From Novispirillum itersonii subsp. itersonii ATCC 12639 (GTDB taxonomy: Bacteria > Pseudomonadota > Alphaproteobacteria > Rhodospirillales > Rhodospirillaceae), in assembly GCF_000381985.1 (NCBI RefSeq), contig NZ_KB907340.1:186001-250000 (forward strand): 64,000 bases of DNA. Direction: 5' to 3'. A model generated the notes under the pieces. The model ran no database searches and was not told the origin of the DNA. It saw only the letters and a program-made list of their open reading frames with translations. Of this stretch, positions 1-8,728 are shown one piece after another. Within the stretch, counting starts at the first letter, position 1. Each line of letters opens with the position of its first letter. A program made the translations under genes and the position numbers.

Positions 1-185
1 ATGAAGGCCGTCGCACCGGGCTGGTGCGGCGGCTCGATCGTGATGAACTGATCGAAGCCGATCCCCCGGCGACGGTCGCCGATCCGACGCACCTGCTCCT
101 CCGTGAAGACGACGCCGTTCTGGCGCACATCAACCACCACAAAGTCATTGCCTAACCCGTGCATTTTGCGGAATGAGACCGTCAT
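1..185 (-). CDS. dapF: Diaminopimelate epimerase, 5' part only (cut by window edge)
   Basis: DapF interconverts LL- and meso-diaminopimelate for lysine and peptidoglycan synthesis. Translating the minus strand from the ATG at 185-183 gives 61 residues with the family N-terminus: MHGLGNDFVVVD at about residues 8-19 and GIGFDQ at about 41-46, both strongly conserved in DapF. The catalytic cysteines lie further on, beyond the window edge. A GGAG Shine-Dalgarno-like sequence precedes the ATG. The reading frame runs off the left end without a stop, so this is an edge truncation rather than a broken gene. Identity is secure despite the short length. Confidence 0.93.
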   Translation of the reverse strand, partial: MTVSFRKMHGLGNDFVVVDVRQNGVVFTEEQVRRIGDRRRGIGFDQFITIEPPHQPGATAF

Positions 186-274
186 GGCAACTCCAGCGGA
201 TCAGCCCTAAAGAGTATTTTTCGATCAAGTGAGACCCGCTTAATCGAGAGAAGGGCTCTTTATTGTAAAGTGTC

Positions 275-320
275 AGAACATTTTCAGCAAAACAGGTGCC
301 CACTTTTGCGGAACACGCTC
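275..320. repeat. Dispersed intergenic palindromic repeat, copy 1
   Basis: This element reads GGTGCCCACTTTTGCGGAA in its core and matches a second element at 32316-32361 (GGTGTCCACTTTTGCTGAAA). Each copy has GCAAA(A) and TTTTGC arms about 11 bases apart and ends in GCTC, so each can form a hairpin. Similar short palindromic elements are scattered through alphaproteobacterial genomes. Calling it a REP-like family member is inference from two copies. Confidence 0.5.
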
Positions 321-412
321 CAGCCTGTCGCCGCACTGTCGTGGATGTCCCCGGGAAAGGCAAGAGCCCCCCACAGGGCCGAACGGACGGATCATGGCGG
401 AATACAACACAA

Positions 413-443
413 AACGCCCGCAGCCATCAGGCTTACGGGCGTT
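413..443 (-). terminator. Intrinsic terminator after carD
   Basis: On the minus strand, inverted arms AACGCCCG and CGGGCGTT with an inner AGCC/GGCT pairing are followed by TTTTG. It lies about 40 bases past the carD stop codon. Confidence 0.7.
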
Positions 444-480
444 CTGGACTTTACGGAAGACCGGAAACCACGCAGCCAGA

Positions 481-975
481 TCAGGCGGCGCGCAGCAGTT
501 TTTCCAGCTTGGCAGTGGCGGCGTCGGTTTCAATCTGCTCGACAGCCGCCAACTCACAGGACAGACGCTCCAGCGCCTGTTCATAGATCTGCCGTTCAGA
601 ATAAGACTGCTCCGGCTGGGTGCTGCTGCGGTACAGATCACGCACCACTTCGGCAATCGCCACCGGGTCACCGGAATTGATCTTTTGTTCGTATTCCTGG
701 GCGCGGCGGCTCCACATGGCGCGGCGCACCTTAGCGCGGCCCTTCAGGGTAACCAGAGCCGATTCCATGATCTTTTTGGTCGACAGACGGCGCAGACCGG
801 ATGTCTTGGCCTTGGCCACCGGAACGCGCAGGGTCATCCGTTCCCGGTCAAAGGTAATCACGATCAGTTCCAGCTCGTGGCCACCGATCACCTGCTTTTC
901 AATATCGACGATCTGACCGACCCCGTGGGCCGGATAGACAACATATTCGCCGGGACCAAAAGACAGAGTGGACAT
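481..975 (-). CDS. carD: CarD family transcriptional regulator (CdnL-like)
   Basis: CarD/CdnL proteins bind the RNA polymerase beta subunit and stabilise open promoter complexes, chiefly at rRNA and other growth-related promoters. The 164-residue protein has the N-terminal Tudor-like RNA polymerase-interaction domain (about residues 5-65, with GEYVVYPAHGVGQI) and a helical C-terminal DNA-binding domain (about 70-164, including KAKVRRAMWSRRAQEYEQK-like helices). Length matches alphaproteobacterial homologues. In this class carD is commonly next to fdxA, as here. Its ATG has only a weak purine-rich upstream site, and a small ORF with a much better site overlaps its start (see 899-1102). Function follows from family knowledge. 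Confidence 0.93.
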   Translation of the reverse strand: MSTLSFGPGEYVVYPAHGVGQIVDIEKQVIGGHELELIVITFDRERMTLRVPVAKAKTSGLRRLSTKKIMESALVTLKGRAKVRRAMWSRRAQEYEQKINSGDPVAIAEVVRDLYRSSTQPEQSYSERQIYEQALERLSCELAAVEQIETDAATAKLEKLLRAA

Positions 976-1102
976 TTCTTTTCGCTTTCTCGTCGGTAAG
1001 TCGCACTACGGCAACAAGACCGGAACCGGTAAGGGGGTGAACCGGTGCCGGAAAAACTCTCTCTCCCCCCTGCCCGCAGAACAGAAAGGTGTGCTGTGTC
1101 AT
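899..1102 (-). CDS. Possible short upstream ORF overlapping the carD start
   Basis: A 67-codon reading frame begins at the ATG at 1102-1100, preceded by GGAGGG six bases upstream, which is a stronger ribosome-binding site than that of carD. It runs through the carD leader and stops 77 bases inside carD in another frame. The predicted peptide (starting MTQHTFLFCGQGG) resembles no family I recognise and has a basic C-terminal half. It could be a regulatory leader that lowers carD translation, or a chance frame. It is listed only because of the ribosome-binding site. Confidence 0.2.
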   Translation of the reverse strand: MTQHTFLFCGQGGERVFPAPVHPLTGSGLVAVVRLTDEKAKRNVHSVFWSRRICCLSGPRGRSDRRY

Positions 1103-1734
1103 AGAGACCCTCCGCTCAACCATCGACCGTTATTCACGGGTCAGGAGCAGGCGTCTCTGAGGCGTTCTGTGAAGAAAAACGCTCGACCAAGAAGGCCGAG
1201 CGACGAGACAGTGTGTATCATAAAAATAGGATACCGTCAGGTAAAAAAACCGTAATGAGCCCATGCTAAAACAGCATAGGTCATAAACGTTCCAGTGATC
1301 AGGCTCGGGAAACACCGGCAGCAAAAAGCTACACCCAGATGCCGCTTAAAAAACGATCCGCTAAAACAAAACCTTAGAATAAGACCGCGATAAACCGCAT
1401 CACCCCTGCGGCCGCACCAGCCTGACCCCGCACAGAAACCCCGGTTTAGATCACAGCAGTCAAAACCCATATTTTTTGCCGTGGCTGTGACGGGCATCAC
1501 CGTTAAACAGATCAGATTTGACGTATATCGACTGCGGGGCAGGCCGTTTCCGGCAGCGACACCGCGCTGATTCGGCCTCGGGGGCTCCCGCCCTGTCATG
1601 GTGCACGTCATCCTGACAGGGCGGGGCAACCTGCAAACCACAACACCCAGCGATCCCCAAACACCGACAGCCGCCCCGGTCCCGGAGCGGCTGTCGGTGT
1701 TTTCACATTAACTCATCCCGATACCCGGGATGGG
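976..1734. other. 759-base gap between carD and fdxA
   Basis: No convincing gene was found. Besides the possible upstream ORF of carD at its left end, the gap holds a strong isolated hairpin at 1585-1626 (arms about 12 base pairs, CCGCCCTGTCA with TGACAGGGCGG) and the fdxA terminator at 1661-1700. The reading frames present show no family motif. An unrecognised small RNA between about 1300 and 1650 cannot be excluded. Confidence 0.5.
1661..1700. terminator. Intrinsic terminator after fdxA
   Basis: A perfect 14-base-pair inverted repeat (ACACCGACAGCCGC with GCGGCTGTCGGTGT, 12-base loop) sits 35 bases past the fdxA stop. The plus-strand side is followed by TTTT and the minus-strand side by TTTGGGG, so it may act in both directions. 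Confidence 0.8.
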
Positions 1735-2064
1735 TCAGCCACCCGGCTTGGTGCTGACCAGATCACCCTTGCCCGGCTTGTTCTGCCAGTCATCAGCACC
1801 CGGCATCGGGGCTTTCTTGCGGGTGATGTTCGGCCACTGGGTCGAATAAGTGCGGTTAAATTCAGCCCACTTCGCCGCCAGCGCTTCGGAGTCGGGGAAG
1901 ATCGCTTCCGCCGGGCATTCCGGTTCGCACACACCACAGTCGATACATTCATCCGGATTGATGACGAGGAAGTTTTCCCCTTCATAGAAGCAATCGACAG
2001 GGCACACTTCGACGCAGTCGGTGTACTTGCACTTAATGCAGTTTTCGGTAACGACGTAAGCCAT
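1735..2064 (-). CDS. fdxA: 7Fe ferredoxin FdxA ([3Fe-4S] + [4Fe-4S])
   Basis: This is a small soluble electron carrier. The 109-residue protein has nine cysteines at 9, 12, 17, 21, 25, 40, 43, 46 and 50. The spacing is the same as in Azotobacter vinelandii ferredoxin I, shifted by one residue. In that protein the equivalents of 9, 17 and 50 hold the 3Fe cluster and those of 21, 40, 43 and 46 hold the 4Fe cluster. The C-terminal extension, with [10 protein letters not shown] and [11 protein letters not shown], is typical of alphaproteobacterial FdxA. The gene appears to be single, with its own terminator. Its redox partner cannot be read from the context. Confidence 0.95.
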   Translation of the reverse strand: MAYVVTENCIKCKYTDCVEVCPVDCFYEGENFLVINPDECIDCGVCEPECPAEAIFPDSEALAAKWAEFNRTYSTQWPNITRKKAPMPGADDWQNKPGKGDLVSTKPGG

Positions 2065-2397
2065 CTGCGGTCAACTCTCCGCTGTGCGGTCCAAGAGGGC
2101 GGCGGAACTCCCTCCGCGCCGGTGATCAGGTGTTCCGACTGGTAGTCGCGCCGGTCGTCCGCGTCAAGCCCCCGTCCGGGAGGACCGGAGGGCTGCCCCT
2201 GTTTTCCGGAACAGGCGGGGGACCGGGCGGGTTATACCCCTGAGCATCAATCGCAATTTACAATTACTCAAGAGTAAATCACTGCGCAAAGTACATCGGA
2301 AACCGGGGCACTCTACCCCTGCCGTCCGCAAATGACCAGAACAGAAAGACCCCAGATCCATAGGGTTCAAGCCACTTCCAGCCCCGGACACCACGCT
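2065..2397. other. 333-base gap upstream of fdxA, likely promoter region
   Basis: No gene was seen. A perfect palindrome, TTACTC-AA-GAGTAA, lies at 2264-2277, about 200 bases upstream of the fdxA start in an AT-rich patch, and could be an operator. It does not match the FNR or Fur consensus closely. No good sigma-70 promoter spacing could be fixed by eye. Confidence 0.35.
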
Positions 2398-3762
2398 CTA
2401 TTCCCGGCCCTCCTGAACCGAGATCAGCCGGTCAACACGGGCCAAATTTTTCTGGGTGACAAAAACATTCCGGTTCATCCCCAGAGCGGTATAGACCTCC
2501 AGCGCCCGCGCGAAACTATCCGAAGCCTCCCGCAGGACCGGCAAATCGCCGGAGCGCTTGCCCTGCGCAAAACGGCAGGCACCGATATTGTTCATCAATC
2601 CGGCCCAGCGACGCGGGGCTTTCTCTTTCGACCAGATCTCAGCGGCCCCTTCAAAAATCTTACAGGCACGACCGAGGATTTCCGGATTCCCGGAAAATTC
2701 GCCGAGATGGCTCATCACTGCCCCCATCCCCTGCTGCATTTCCGCCCATCGGTCAGGATACAGCGCCTTAGTCCAGACTTTGGACGCATCAAAATAGGAC
2801 TGAACCGCCTCTTTCATCACCGTCGTCTTGCCGGATGAAGCGCCCAGACGGTGCAACGCCCGCGCCGCCTGAGCCCGCAGCAGCGCATACTCTTCAGGGA
2901 ATGTTTCGAGAGTGAAAACATCGGCGGCCAGACGAAAATGGTGCGCTGCCTCTTCCAGAAGATCATTACTGCGGTCGTCAGCACCAAACTTAAGCTGAAT
3001 GTCGCCAAACCGGATCCGGGCGGCAGCCACCTGTGCCGATGTCAGATGATCCTTTCCTTTCGCCAAAGCAGCGCGGATGATTTCCAGCGCCTGCCGCAAC
3101 AGTTCGGGCTCATCCTGACGGAAACCAATCTCGGCAACCATTGCCGCGTAACAGAGACTCGCCGAAGCAGCCGCATGGGCCGGACCGCCCCCTGCCAGCG
3201 CCTGACACTGCCGGTCAGCGGCAGACATCAGCCCCCGCAGACGGTCAAGCCGGTGCTTCCGCGCCCCTTCGACCGTACAGGACAAAGCAGCGACGGCGCA
3301 TGCGGCGATCAGGTCGGCCCGCTCGCCAAAAGGCCACGGGAGATCCAGAAAGTCACCGGGGAACAGAGTCGAAAAACCGGAATCAGCCTCGAGCACCGTC
3401 GGAACAAACCTTAAGCGGACCGTTGTGCCCTGCACCTGCCCGAAAATGACGGCATGAGCGGACCGGCTGAGTCCGCCCCGCCGGGCGAGGCGGGTTGCCT
3501 CAGCCAGCGTCGTCGGCAAGACCTCGGCGTCATCAACGACACCACATCCGCCCCCAACGCGACGGACGGACAGACCACGGACCGATTTCAACGCTTCGGC
3601 AACACTATCGGCAACCGCACCACTGTCATTGTCAAAATCAGTCACCATGACAGCAAATTCAACCGCTGCTGTCGCTGCCGCAACGTCCGCCGCCCCGCCT
3701 GCCTCTTCCTCCCCCCGAGAGGAAGGTTGCAAAAGACGGGTCAAAAAATCCCAGAATGCCAT
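2398..3762 (-). CDS. Unrecognised protein with TPR-like helical repeats
   Basis: The function is not recognised. The 454-residue protein has no signal peptide. An N-terminal alpha/beta region (about 35-150) contains FAVMVTDFDNDSG, loosely like the start of TolB/FlgO-type domains. The rest (about 160-454) is alpha-helical with repeats of about 55 residues sharing a pattern A..A..VWT...P..WA..Q...G, seen near KALYPDRWAEMQQGMG and KEKAPRRWAGLMNNIG. This is the pattern of the TPR variety common in alphaproteobacteria. TPR proteins usually act as protein-binding scaffolds. It stands alone between fdxA and the SNase-like gene, both on the same strand but with gaps. Confidence 0.7.
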   Translation of the reverse strand: MAFWDFLTRLLQPSSRGEEEAGGAADVAAATAAVEFAVMVTDFDNDSGAVADSVAEALKSVRGLSVRRVGGGCGVVDDAEVLPTTLAEATRLARRGGLSRSAHAVIFGQVQGTTVRLRFVPTVLEADSGFSTLFPGDFLDLPWPFGERADLIAACAVAALSCTVEGARKHRLDRLRGLMSAADRQCQALAGGGPAHAAASASLCYAAMVAEIGFRQDEPELLRQALEIIRAALAKGKDHLTSAQVAAARIRFGDIQLKFGADDRSNDLLEEAAHHFRLAADVFTLETFPEEYALLRAQAARALHRLGASSGKTTVMKEAVQSYFDASKVWTKALYPDRWAEMQQGMGAVMSHLGEFSGNPEILGRACKIFEGAAEIWSKEKAPRRWAGLMNNIGACRFAQGKRSGDLPVLREASDSFARALEVYTALGMNRNVFVTQKNLARVDRLISVQEGRE

Positions 3763-3933
3763 CGCCCCAACGCCAAAAGCTTCGCCTGCGCCTCACGCCC
3801 GTTCCATCGGTGCCGGGATACCGTCCCTCCCGGCGCACCTCAGCCCCCCGCCGCGGTCATGCTGCTGCGGCAAGTGTAACGAAATTTACAGGTGTGGGAA
3901 GTTTTTCCAGCCCCCGTCCATGCGCAAACAGGC

Positions 3934-4398
3934 TTATGGACACCACGGGCTCTTACGACCCCCGTCATAGGGATGGGCCAGCCCAGCCATAATAAGAACC
4001 TGAGACAGATCCTGCCCCTGCGGGGTCAACAGGCGCGCCACCACCCGACCGCCATATTTATCCGGCTCGATCTCTGTCAGCTGGACTGTCGCCCCCTCCG
4101 GCAGGGAGGTAATCGCCAGTGCCTTAGCCTGAATGGCCAGATCTTTCTCCTGCGGGCAAGTGCCTTTCAGCTCCGGCGTGTCGATCCCCTTCAGGCGAAC
4201 AAGCGTCTCGACAGTCTGATTCAGCCAGATCCGGGCCGAAACCCTGACCGTGTCCCCGTCAACAACTTTCAGAATCACGGCATCAACCGGACCGGGTATC
4301 TCTTCCGCAGCCTGAACGGAACGGACCATCCCGGACAGCAGGGCGCCCAGAAACAGACTGCGGACAAGAGTCGGGGACAGGCGGCGGACGGAGATCAT
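3934..4398 (-). CDS. Secreted staphylococcal nuclease-like (SNase) protein
   Basis: This is a predicted thermonuclease-fold protein exported to the periplasm or outside. The start is set at the ATG at 4398; an in-frame ATG at 4407 is also possible. An N-terminal signal peptide ends near MVRSVQAAEE. The mature part carries SNase motifs: VVDGDTVRV, LVRLKGIDTPEL and DKYGGRVVARL, with the acidic and basic residues expected at the calcium and phosphate sites. It is 154 residues, the normal size for a single SNase domain. Such proteins cleave DNA or RNA, but many family members are only distantly related to the Staphylococcus enzyme. It appears to be monocistronic. Confidence 0.85.
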   Translation of the reverse strand: MISVRRLSPTLVRSLFLGALLSGMVRSVQAAEEIPGPVDAVILKVVDGDTVRVSARIWLNQTVETLVRLKGIDTPELKGTCPQEKDLAIQAKALAITSLPEGATVQLTEIEPDKYGGRVVARLLTPQGQDLSQVLIMAGLAHPYDGGRKSPWCP

Positions 4399-4598
4399 GA
4401 GAAACACTCATTGGGTGCAAAAATAAAAAATAAACCCTATGAGAGAATCTATCTGACCACCTGGAACAAGACAAGAACGATTATATCCGGGAATTGCCGC
4501 ATAACGGGTTCGGGATCGAACCCAACACGCGGGACCTTTTCTCCACCAGCCCTCCCGAGTCGCCGCCCCTTTCTTCCACAGCCGAAAACGGGCGCTTC

Positions 4599-4823
4599 TT
4601 AAAAATCACTGCACCGCCCATTCCGCTCCCAATCTCCGAAACGGGTTGGCTCTGCCCCCTTAGGACCGCCAATTTCTTGAATTTCCTCTTCTTTTCTAAG
4701 ATCACCATCCTGATATCCATCTTTTTTAATCAGGATATCAACAGGGTTTTCCAAAGCTTTTTCACCGGACTTTTCAGCAGAGTTATCCCCGCTTTTTTCC
4801 GGAGTCGTTCCATTCTTATTCAT
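4599..4823 (-). CDS. DUF1674 protein, succinate dehydrogenase assembly factor 4 family
   Basis: The protein is 74 residues. Its last 25 residues (from [16 protein letters not shown] to the RCSDF end) are the diagnostic DUF1674/SDHAF4 motif. SDHAF4 helps flavinate and protect the SdhA subunit of respiratory complex II in mitochondria, and bacterial members are thought to do the same. The N-terminal half is lysine- and glutamate-rich and probably disordered. The ATG at 4823 is preferred over an in-frame GTG four codons upstream because GGAG lies six bases before it. In other alphaproteobacteria this gene sits beside htpX, as here, but divergently in this window. Confidence 0.88.
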   Translation of the reverse strand: MNKNGTTPEKSGDNSAEKSGEKALENPVDILIKKDGYQDGDLRKEEEIQEIGGPKGAEPTRFGDWERNGRCSDF

Positions 4824-4914
4824 AAAGTTCTCCACAGCCTATTCACATACCAGAAACCAGCCGCTGACCGGGCGATGTCCCCGGCGCATTATTCGCGAAT
4901 GGCCAGATCTCCCC

Positions 4915-4946
4915 TTGACGACACCGGGCCACTGTTTACCTATACT
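4915..4946 (+). promoter_or_regulatory. Possible htpX promoter
   Basis: TTGACG (4915-4920) and TATACT (4941-4946) lie upstream of htpX with a long spacing of 20 bases. CTTGAC followed by CCTATA also resembles a heat-shock sigma-32 site, which would fit htpX, but that spacing is imperfect as well. Confidence 0.3.
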
Positions 4947-5055
4947 CAGAGGGACATCACGCAACAGTTTTTTGTCCCGGCCCGGCTGCCACAGACCCGG
5001 CAACAGCCGGTTTCCCCCAACCGGGCCTGATCTCTGAACAACGGAGGATTTCCCG

Positions 5056-6009
5056 ATGCGGTTCGCGCGGACGGCCCTGCTGCTGGCGGCGATGACCGCC
5101 CTGTTTCTGACGGTTGGCTACCTGATCGGCGGAACCGGCGGGACCCTGATTGCCTTTGGCGCAGCGGTGGCGATGAACCTGTTCGCCTACTGGAACTCAG
5201 ACCGGATGGTCCTGTCGATGTATGGGGCGCGGGAAATTGGCCCGCAGGATGCCCCCAACTTCTACGGTATCGTCGCCGAACTGGCCCGCCGGGCTAATAT
5301 GCCGATGCCGAAGGTCTATATCATCGAGTCAGACCAGCCCAATGCTTTCGCCACAGGCCGGGACCCGCACCATGCGGCTGTTGCCGCCACCACCGGGCTT
5401 CTCAACCGTCTGAACGGGGAAGAAGTCGCCGGGGTTATGGCCCATGAACTGGCCCATGTACAAAACCGCGATACCCTGATCATGACCATCACCGCCACAC
5501 TGGCGGGGGCGATTTCCATGCTCGGCAACTTCGCATTCCTGTTTTCCGCCACCCGCAGCAATGACGAAAACGGCAACAGCAACCCGCTGGGAATGGTCGG
5601 CAGCCTGATCATGATGATTGTTGCCCCCATGGCCGCCATGCTGGTGCAGATGGGTATCTCCCGCGGACGGGAATATGAGGCGGACCGCCTCGGGGCACAG
5701 ATCTGCGGTAATCCGCTGGCTCTGGCCTCAGCTCTGGCGAAGCTGGAACAGGGGGCGCATGCCACGTACAACAGCGCGGCAGAGCGGAATCCGGCCACGG
5801 CCCACATGTTCATCATTAACCCGCTGCACGGCGGCACCCGGGACAACCTGTTTTCCACCCACCCCAACACCCGCAACCGCATTGCCGCGCTGGAAGCTCT
5901 GGCGGCCGAAATGGGAGTTGCCACTGGCCGCAGCGCCGGTTTTGCCCAGCCCCGCAGCCCATGGGGACAACAGCCCCCGTCCCCACCCCGTCGCGGCCCC
6001 TGGGGATAA
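5056..6009 (+). CDS. htpX: Membrane zinc metalloprotease HtpX (M48)
   Basis: HtpX is an inner-membrane protease that degrades damaged membrane proteins, working alongside FtsH. The 317-residue protein has two N-terminal membrane segments (about 7-23 and 27-45), the zinc motif HELAH at 130-134, two further hydrophobic segments (about 145-170 and 180-202), and the third zinc ligand in [12 protein letters not shown]. The C-terminus is rich in proline and glycine. GGAGG lies just upstream of the ATG. HtpX is usually stress-induced. The length is slightly above the E. coli enzyme because of the tail. Confidence 0.96.
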   Translation: MRFARTALLLAAMTALFLTVGYLIGGTGGTLIAFGAAVAMNLFAYWNSDRMVLSMYGAREIGPQDAPNFYGIVAELARRANMPMPKVYIIESDQPNAFATGRDPHHAAVAATTGLLNRLNGEEVAGVMAHELAHVQNRDTLIMTITATLAGAISMLGNFAFLFSATRSNDENGNSNPLGMVGSLIMMIVAPMAAMLVQMGISRGREYEADRLGAQICGNPLALASALAKLEQGAHATYNSAAERNPATAHMFIINPLHGGTRDNLFSTHPNTRNRIAALEALAAEMGVATGRSAGFAQPRSPWGQQPPSPPRRGPWG

Positions 6010-6010
6010 G

Positions 6011-6805
6011 TTACCGACGGACCAACCCGCCGGTCATGGTATGATGATAGGAAATCTGGCGGTGGTCCTCTGGGGCCGGGGCCACCCGCCAGGCCCACTG
6101 CTCCGGCTCTGCCGCCCACGGCGGCAAGCTGACACCATGCAGCAGGTCATACCGCTCCTGCACAGCACCGGAGCGGTCATCTGTCCCGATCCGGGCCGTA
6201 TCGCAGATCAGCCCGACCACACCGGGCAACGCCTGCAGGGCTGCCAGATGGGCCCCCACCAGCGCCCTCTCCCAGTGCCGGATCTGATCGGGCAACAACG
6301 CCCCGCCATGCCACGCCACCACGGCCGGGCGCAGGGATAACTGGCTCAGGCAATTGGCCGAGATCACCAGATCAGCGGTTGCCGCTTCCGGAAAAACTGC
6401 CTGCGGCTCCGGCAGATGCCCGCTCTCTGCCGCGTCCGCCAGCCCATCCAGCACACCTGTCAGATCACAGGCGCACAGCTCGACCCCCGGAAAACGGCGT
6501 ACCGCACGCTGCACGGATGGCATGTGAAACAGATCGACCAACACAACCCGCCGGAAACGCTGAGCCAAAGCATCCAGCGGAATTTCCAGCAACAGGCCGG
6601 ACCCCAGCACCACGGCACAGTCGCGCCCCGGTGTCTGCGCGGCCCACCCCTCGATCAGGCGTCGGCAGGTCTCATGATGTGGCTGCCAGACCCGGCGCAG
6701 GCGCCGGGCCCGGCTTTCCAGCGCAATCAGATCATAGAGAACACCCGCCTGCTTTAACGCCGGAGGACACCGGATCAGGGTATGCTTCACCCATTCGACC
6801 AGCAT
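6011..6805 (-). CDS. Methyltransferase-like protein of unknown function, coupled to mutL
   Basis: This 264-residue protein has a nucleotide-binding-like strand-loop (CAVVLGSGLLLEIP, about 63-76) followed by FRRVVLVDLF and a later VISANCLSQLSL, a layout like class I SAM-dependent methyltransferases. The canonical glycine-rich GxGxG loop is weakly kept, so the activity is uncertain. Its ATG overlaps the mutL stop codon (TGATG), so the two are probably translated together. It faces htpX tail to tail with almost no gap. A link to mismatch repair is only suggested by position. Confidence 0.65.
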   Translation of the reverse strand: MLVEWVKHTLIRCPPALKQAGVLYDLIALESRARRLRRVWQPHHETCRRLIEGWAAQTPGRDCAVVLGSGLLLEIPLDALAQRFRRVVLVDLFHMPSVQRAVRRFPGVELCACDLTGVLDGLADAAESGHLPEPQAVFPEAATADLVISANCLSQLSLRPAVVAWHGGALLPDQIRHWERALVGAHLAALQALPGVVGLICDTARIGTDDRSGAVQERYDLLHGVSLPPWAAEPEQWAWRVAPAPEDHRQISYHHTMTGGLVRR

Positions 6806-8673
6806 CAGCGCCGCCCGAACAGCTTTTCAATGTCTTTCAGCTTCAGCTCCACATACGTGGGGCGGCCATGGTTACATTGCCCGGAATGGGGCGTCGCCTC
6901 CATCTGCCGCAGCAGAGCATTCATTTCTGATGCGGACAGAACCCGCCCGGCCCGCACACTGCCATGACAGGCCATGGTACCGCAGACGTCGGCCAGACGA
7001 TCCTGCAAGGCAAGGGCCTGATCGGTCTCCGCCAGATCATCGGCAAGATCACGGATCAGCCCCTGCACATCCGTATCTCCCAACAGGGCGGGAATTTCCC
7101 GCACCACCACCGCCCCATCTCCAAAGCCTTCCACCACCAGCCCCAGCGCCGCCAGATCCGGGGCCTTCGCCACCAGACGGTCTGCCGCAGCGGCCTCCAG
7201 CTCCACCACCTCAGGAATCAACAGCATCTGACGGCGGATTCCCCCCGAGGCCAACGCCTCCTTCATCCGTTCATAGACCAGCCGTTCATGGGCGGCATGC
7301 TGATCGACAATCACCAGGCCGTCTGTTGTCTGCGAAACGATATAGGTGTTGTGGACCTGCCCCCGGGCAACCCCTAACGGATAGCGGGCCGCGTCATCGG
7401 CAGGGTCTACCGGGGCCTCTACAGCCCGGGCAAAGGGGGCCGGTACATAAGCCCCCGGCCCGGCCCGGTCACTGAGCCCGTCAAACGCCGGGGTTCCTCC
7501 CCAGGCGGGAGCCTGCGCCTGAAATGCCGCATCCCGGGCAGCCGCAGAGGGCGGCGGCGGCGGGCGGTTCCAGAGGGATCCGGTAAACGGTAGTGCGGGG
7601 CGGGTGACAGAGGCCTCCCCCTGCGGCAGCAGGGCCCCAAGAGCCTGCGTCGCCACCGTGGTCGAAGCCCGGTGCCCGGCCTCAGTCAGCGCATGACGGA
7701 TCGCCCCGACGATCAGACCCCGGACCAGCCCGGGATCGCGGAACCGCACCTCGGCCTTTGCCGGATGCACGTTAACATCCACGTCTGACGGCGGCAGATC
7801 AAGGTAAAGGGCCACCACCGCGTGCCGGTCATGGGCCAGAAAGTCCTGATAAGCCCCGCGCACCGCGCCGGTCAACAGCCGGTCTTTCACCGGGCGACCG
7901 TTGACGAACAGATACTGGTGCTGGGCATTGCCCCGGTTAAACGTCGGCAAACCGATATGGCCGGACAGGCGGAGCCCTTCGCGCTCAGCCTCCAGCAAAA
8001 CGGCGTTGTCGGAAAACTCCCGGCCCAGCACATCGGCCAGACGCTTCAGCCGGGCATCGAACAGATCCCCCTGTGCCGCGTTCAACCGCAGGGTCGTGCG
8101 GGAATCGCCGGTCAGGGTAAAGCTGATATCCGGGTGGGCCATGGCCAGCCGCTGGATCACATCCTCGGCATGCTGATATTCGGTACGCGATGCTTTCAGG
8201 AACTTCAGACGGGCGGGGGTCGCGTAAAACAGATCCCGCACCTCGATCCGGGTCCCGAACGGATGCGCCGCCGGTTCCGGCACCCCTTTGGCCCCGCCTT
8301 CGACCAGCAGCGACCATGCACTGTCCTGCCCGGCCGACCGACTGGTCAGGGTCAGGCGCGCCACCGAGCCAATCGACGGCAGTGCCTCCCCCCGGAAACC
8401 GAGAAAGCCGATATTGAACAGGTCATCGTCCGGCAGCTTGGATGTGGCATGGCGTTCCACCGCCAGTTCCATCTCTGCCGGTGTCATACCCCGCCCGTCA
8501 TCGGCAACAATGATTGCCGCCTTGCCCCCATCAACCATCGTGACATCAATCCGCCGCGCCCCGGCATCGACGGCATTCTCCACCAGTTCTTTTACGGCAG
8601 AGGCCGGGCGCTCGACCACCTCACCCGCAGCGATGCGGTTGATCAGGGTGGGGGGCAACAGGCGGATGGTCAT
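6805..8673 (-). CDS. mutL: DNA mismatch repair protein MutL
   Basis: MutL couples MutS mismatch recognition to downstream strand removal. The N-terminal GHKL ATPase is clear, with [17 protein letters not shown] and [11 protein letters not shown] motifs in the first 110 residues. A proline-rich linker (about 345-425) precedes the C-terminal dimerisation domain, which keeps the endonuclease motif [12 protein letters not shown] and the metal-site segments ACHGSVRAG and QCNHGRPT. It is therefore a predicted nicking MutL, as expected in a species without MutH. The start is taken at the second of two adjacent ATG codons (8673). It is followed directly by the coupled methyltransferase-like gene. Confidence 0.96.
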   Translation of the reverse strand: MTIRLLPPTLINRIAAGEVVERPASAVKELVENAVDAGARRIDVTMVDGGKAAIIVADDGRGMTPAEMELAVERHATSKLPDDDLFNIGFLGFRGEALPSIGSVARLTLTSRSAGQDSAWSLLVEGGAKGVPEPAAHPFGTRIEVRDLFYATPARLKFLKASRTEYQHAEDVIQRLAMAHPDISFTLTGDSRTTLRLNAAQGDLFDARLKRLADVLGREFSDNAVLLEAEREGLRLSGHIGLPTFNRGNAQHQYLFVNGRPVKDRLLTGAVRGAYQDFLAHDRHAVVALYLDLPPSDVDVNVHPAKAEVRFRDPGLVRGLIVGAIRHALTEAGHRASTTVATQALGALLPQGEASVTRPALPFTGSLWNRPPPPPSAAARDAAFQAQAPAWGGTPAFDGLSDRAGPGAYVPAPFARAVEAPVDPADDAARYPLGVARGQVHNTYIVSQTTDGLVIVDQHAAHERLVYERMKEALASGGIRRQMLLIPEVVELEAAAADRLVAKAPDLAALGLVVEGFGDGAVVVREIPALLGDTDVQGLIRDLADDLAETDQALALQDRLADVCGTMACHGSVRAGRVLSASEMNALLRQMEATPHSGQCNHGRPTYVELKLKDIEKLFGRR

Positions 8674-8694
8674 CACAACGCTCTCAACGATCAG

Positions 8695-8717
8695 GGGCGG
8701 GCGGGACTGGCCCGCCC
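8695..8717 (-). terminator. Probable terminator after pgi
   Basis: GGGCGGGC and GCCCGCCC are perfect 8-base-pair arms with a 7-base loop, 12 bases past the pgi stop. No strong U-tract follows. Confidence 0.5.
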
Positions 8718-8728
8718 GTCACTCTACC

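Noticed and set aside
1237-1641. 134-codon minus-strand frame in the carD-fdxA gap
   Set aside because: Low-complexity cysteine- and arginine-rich product with no ribosome-binding site or motif.
4500-4560. tRNA-like segment containing GGGTTCG...CGAACCC
   Set aside because: It forms only a local hairpin; no acceptor stem, anticodon arm or matching spacing could be found.
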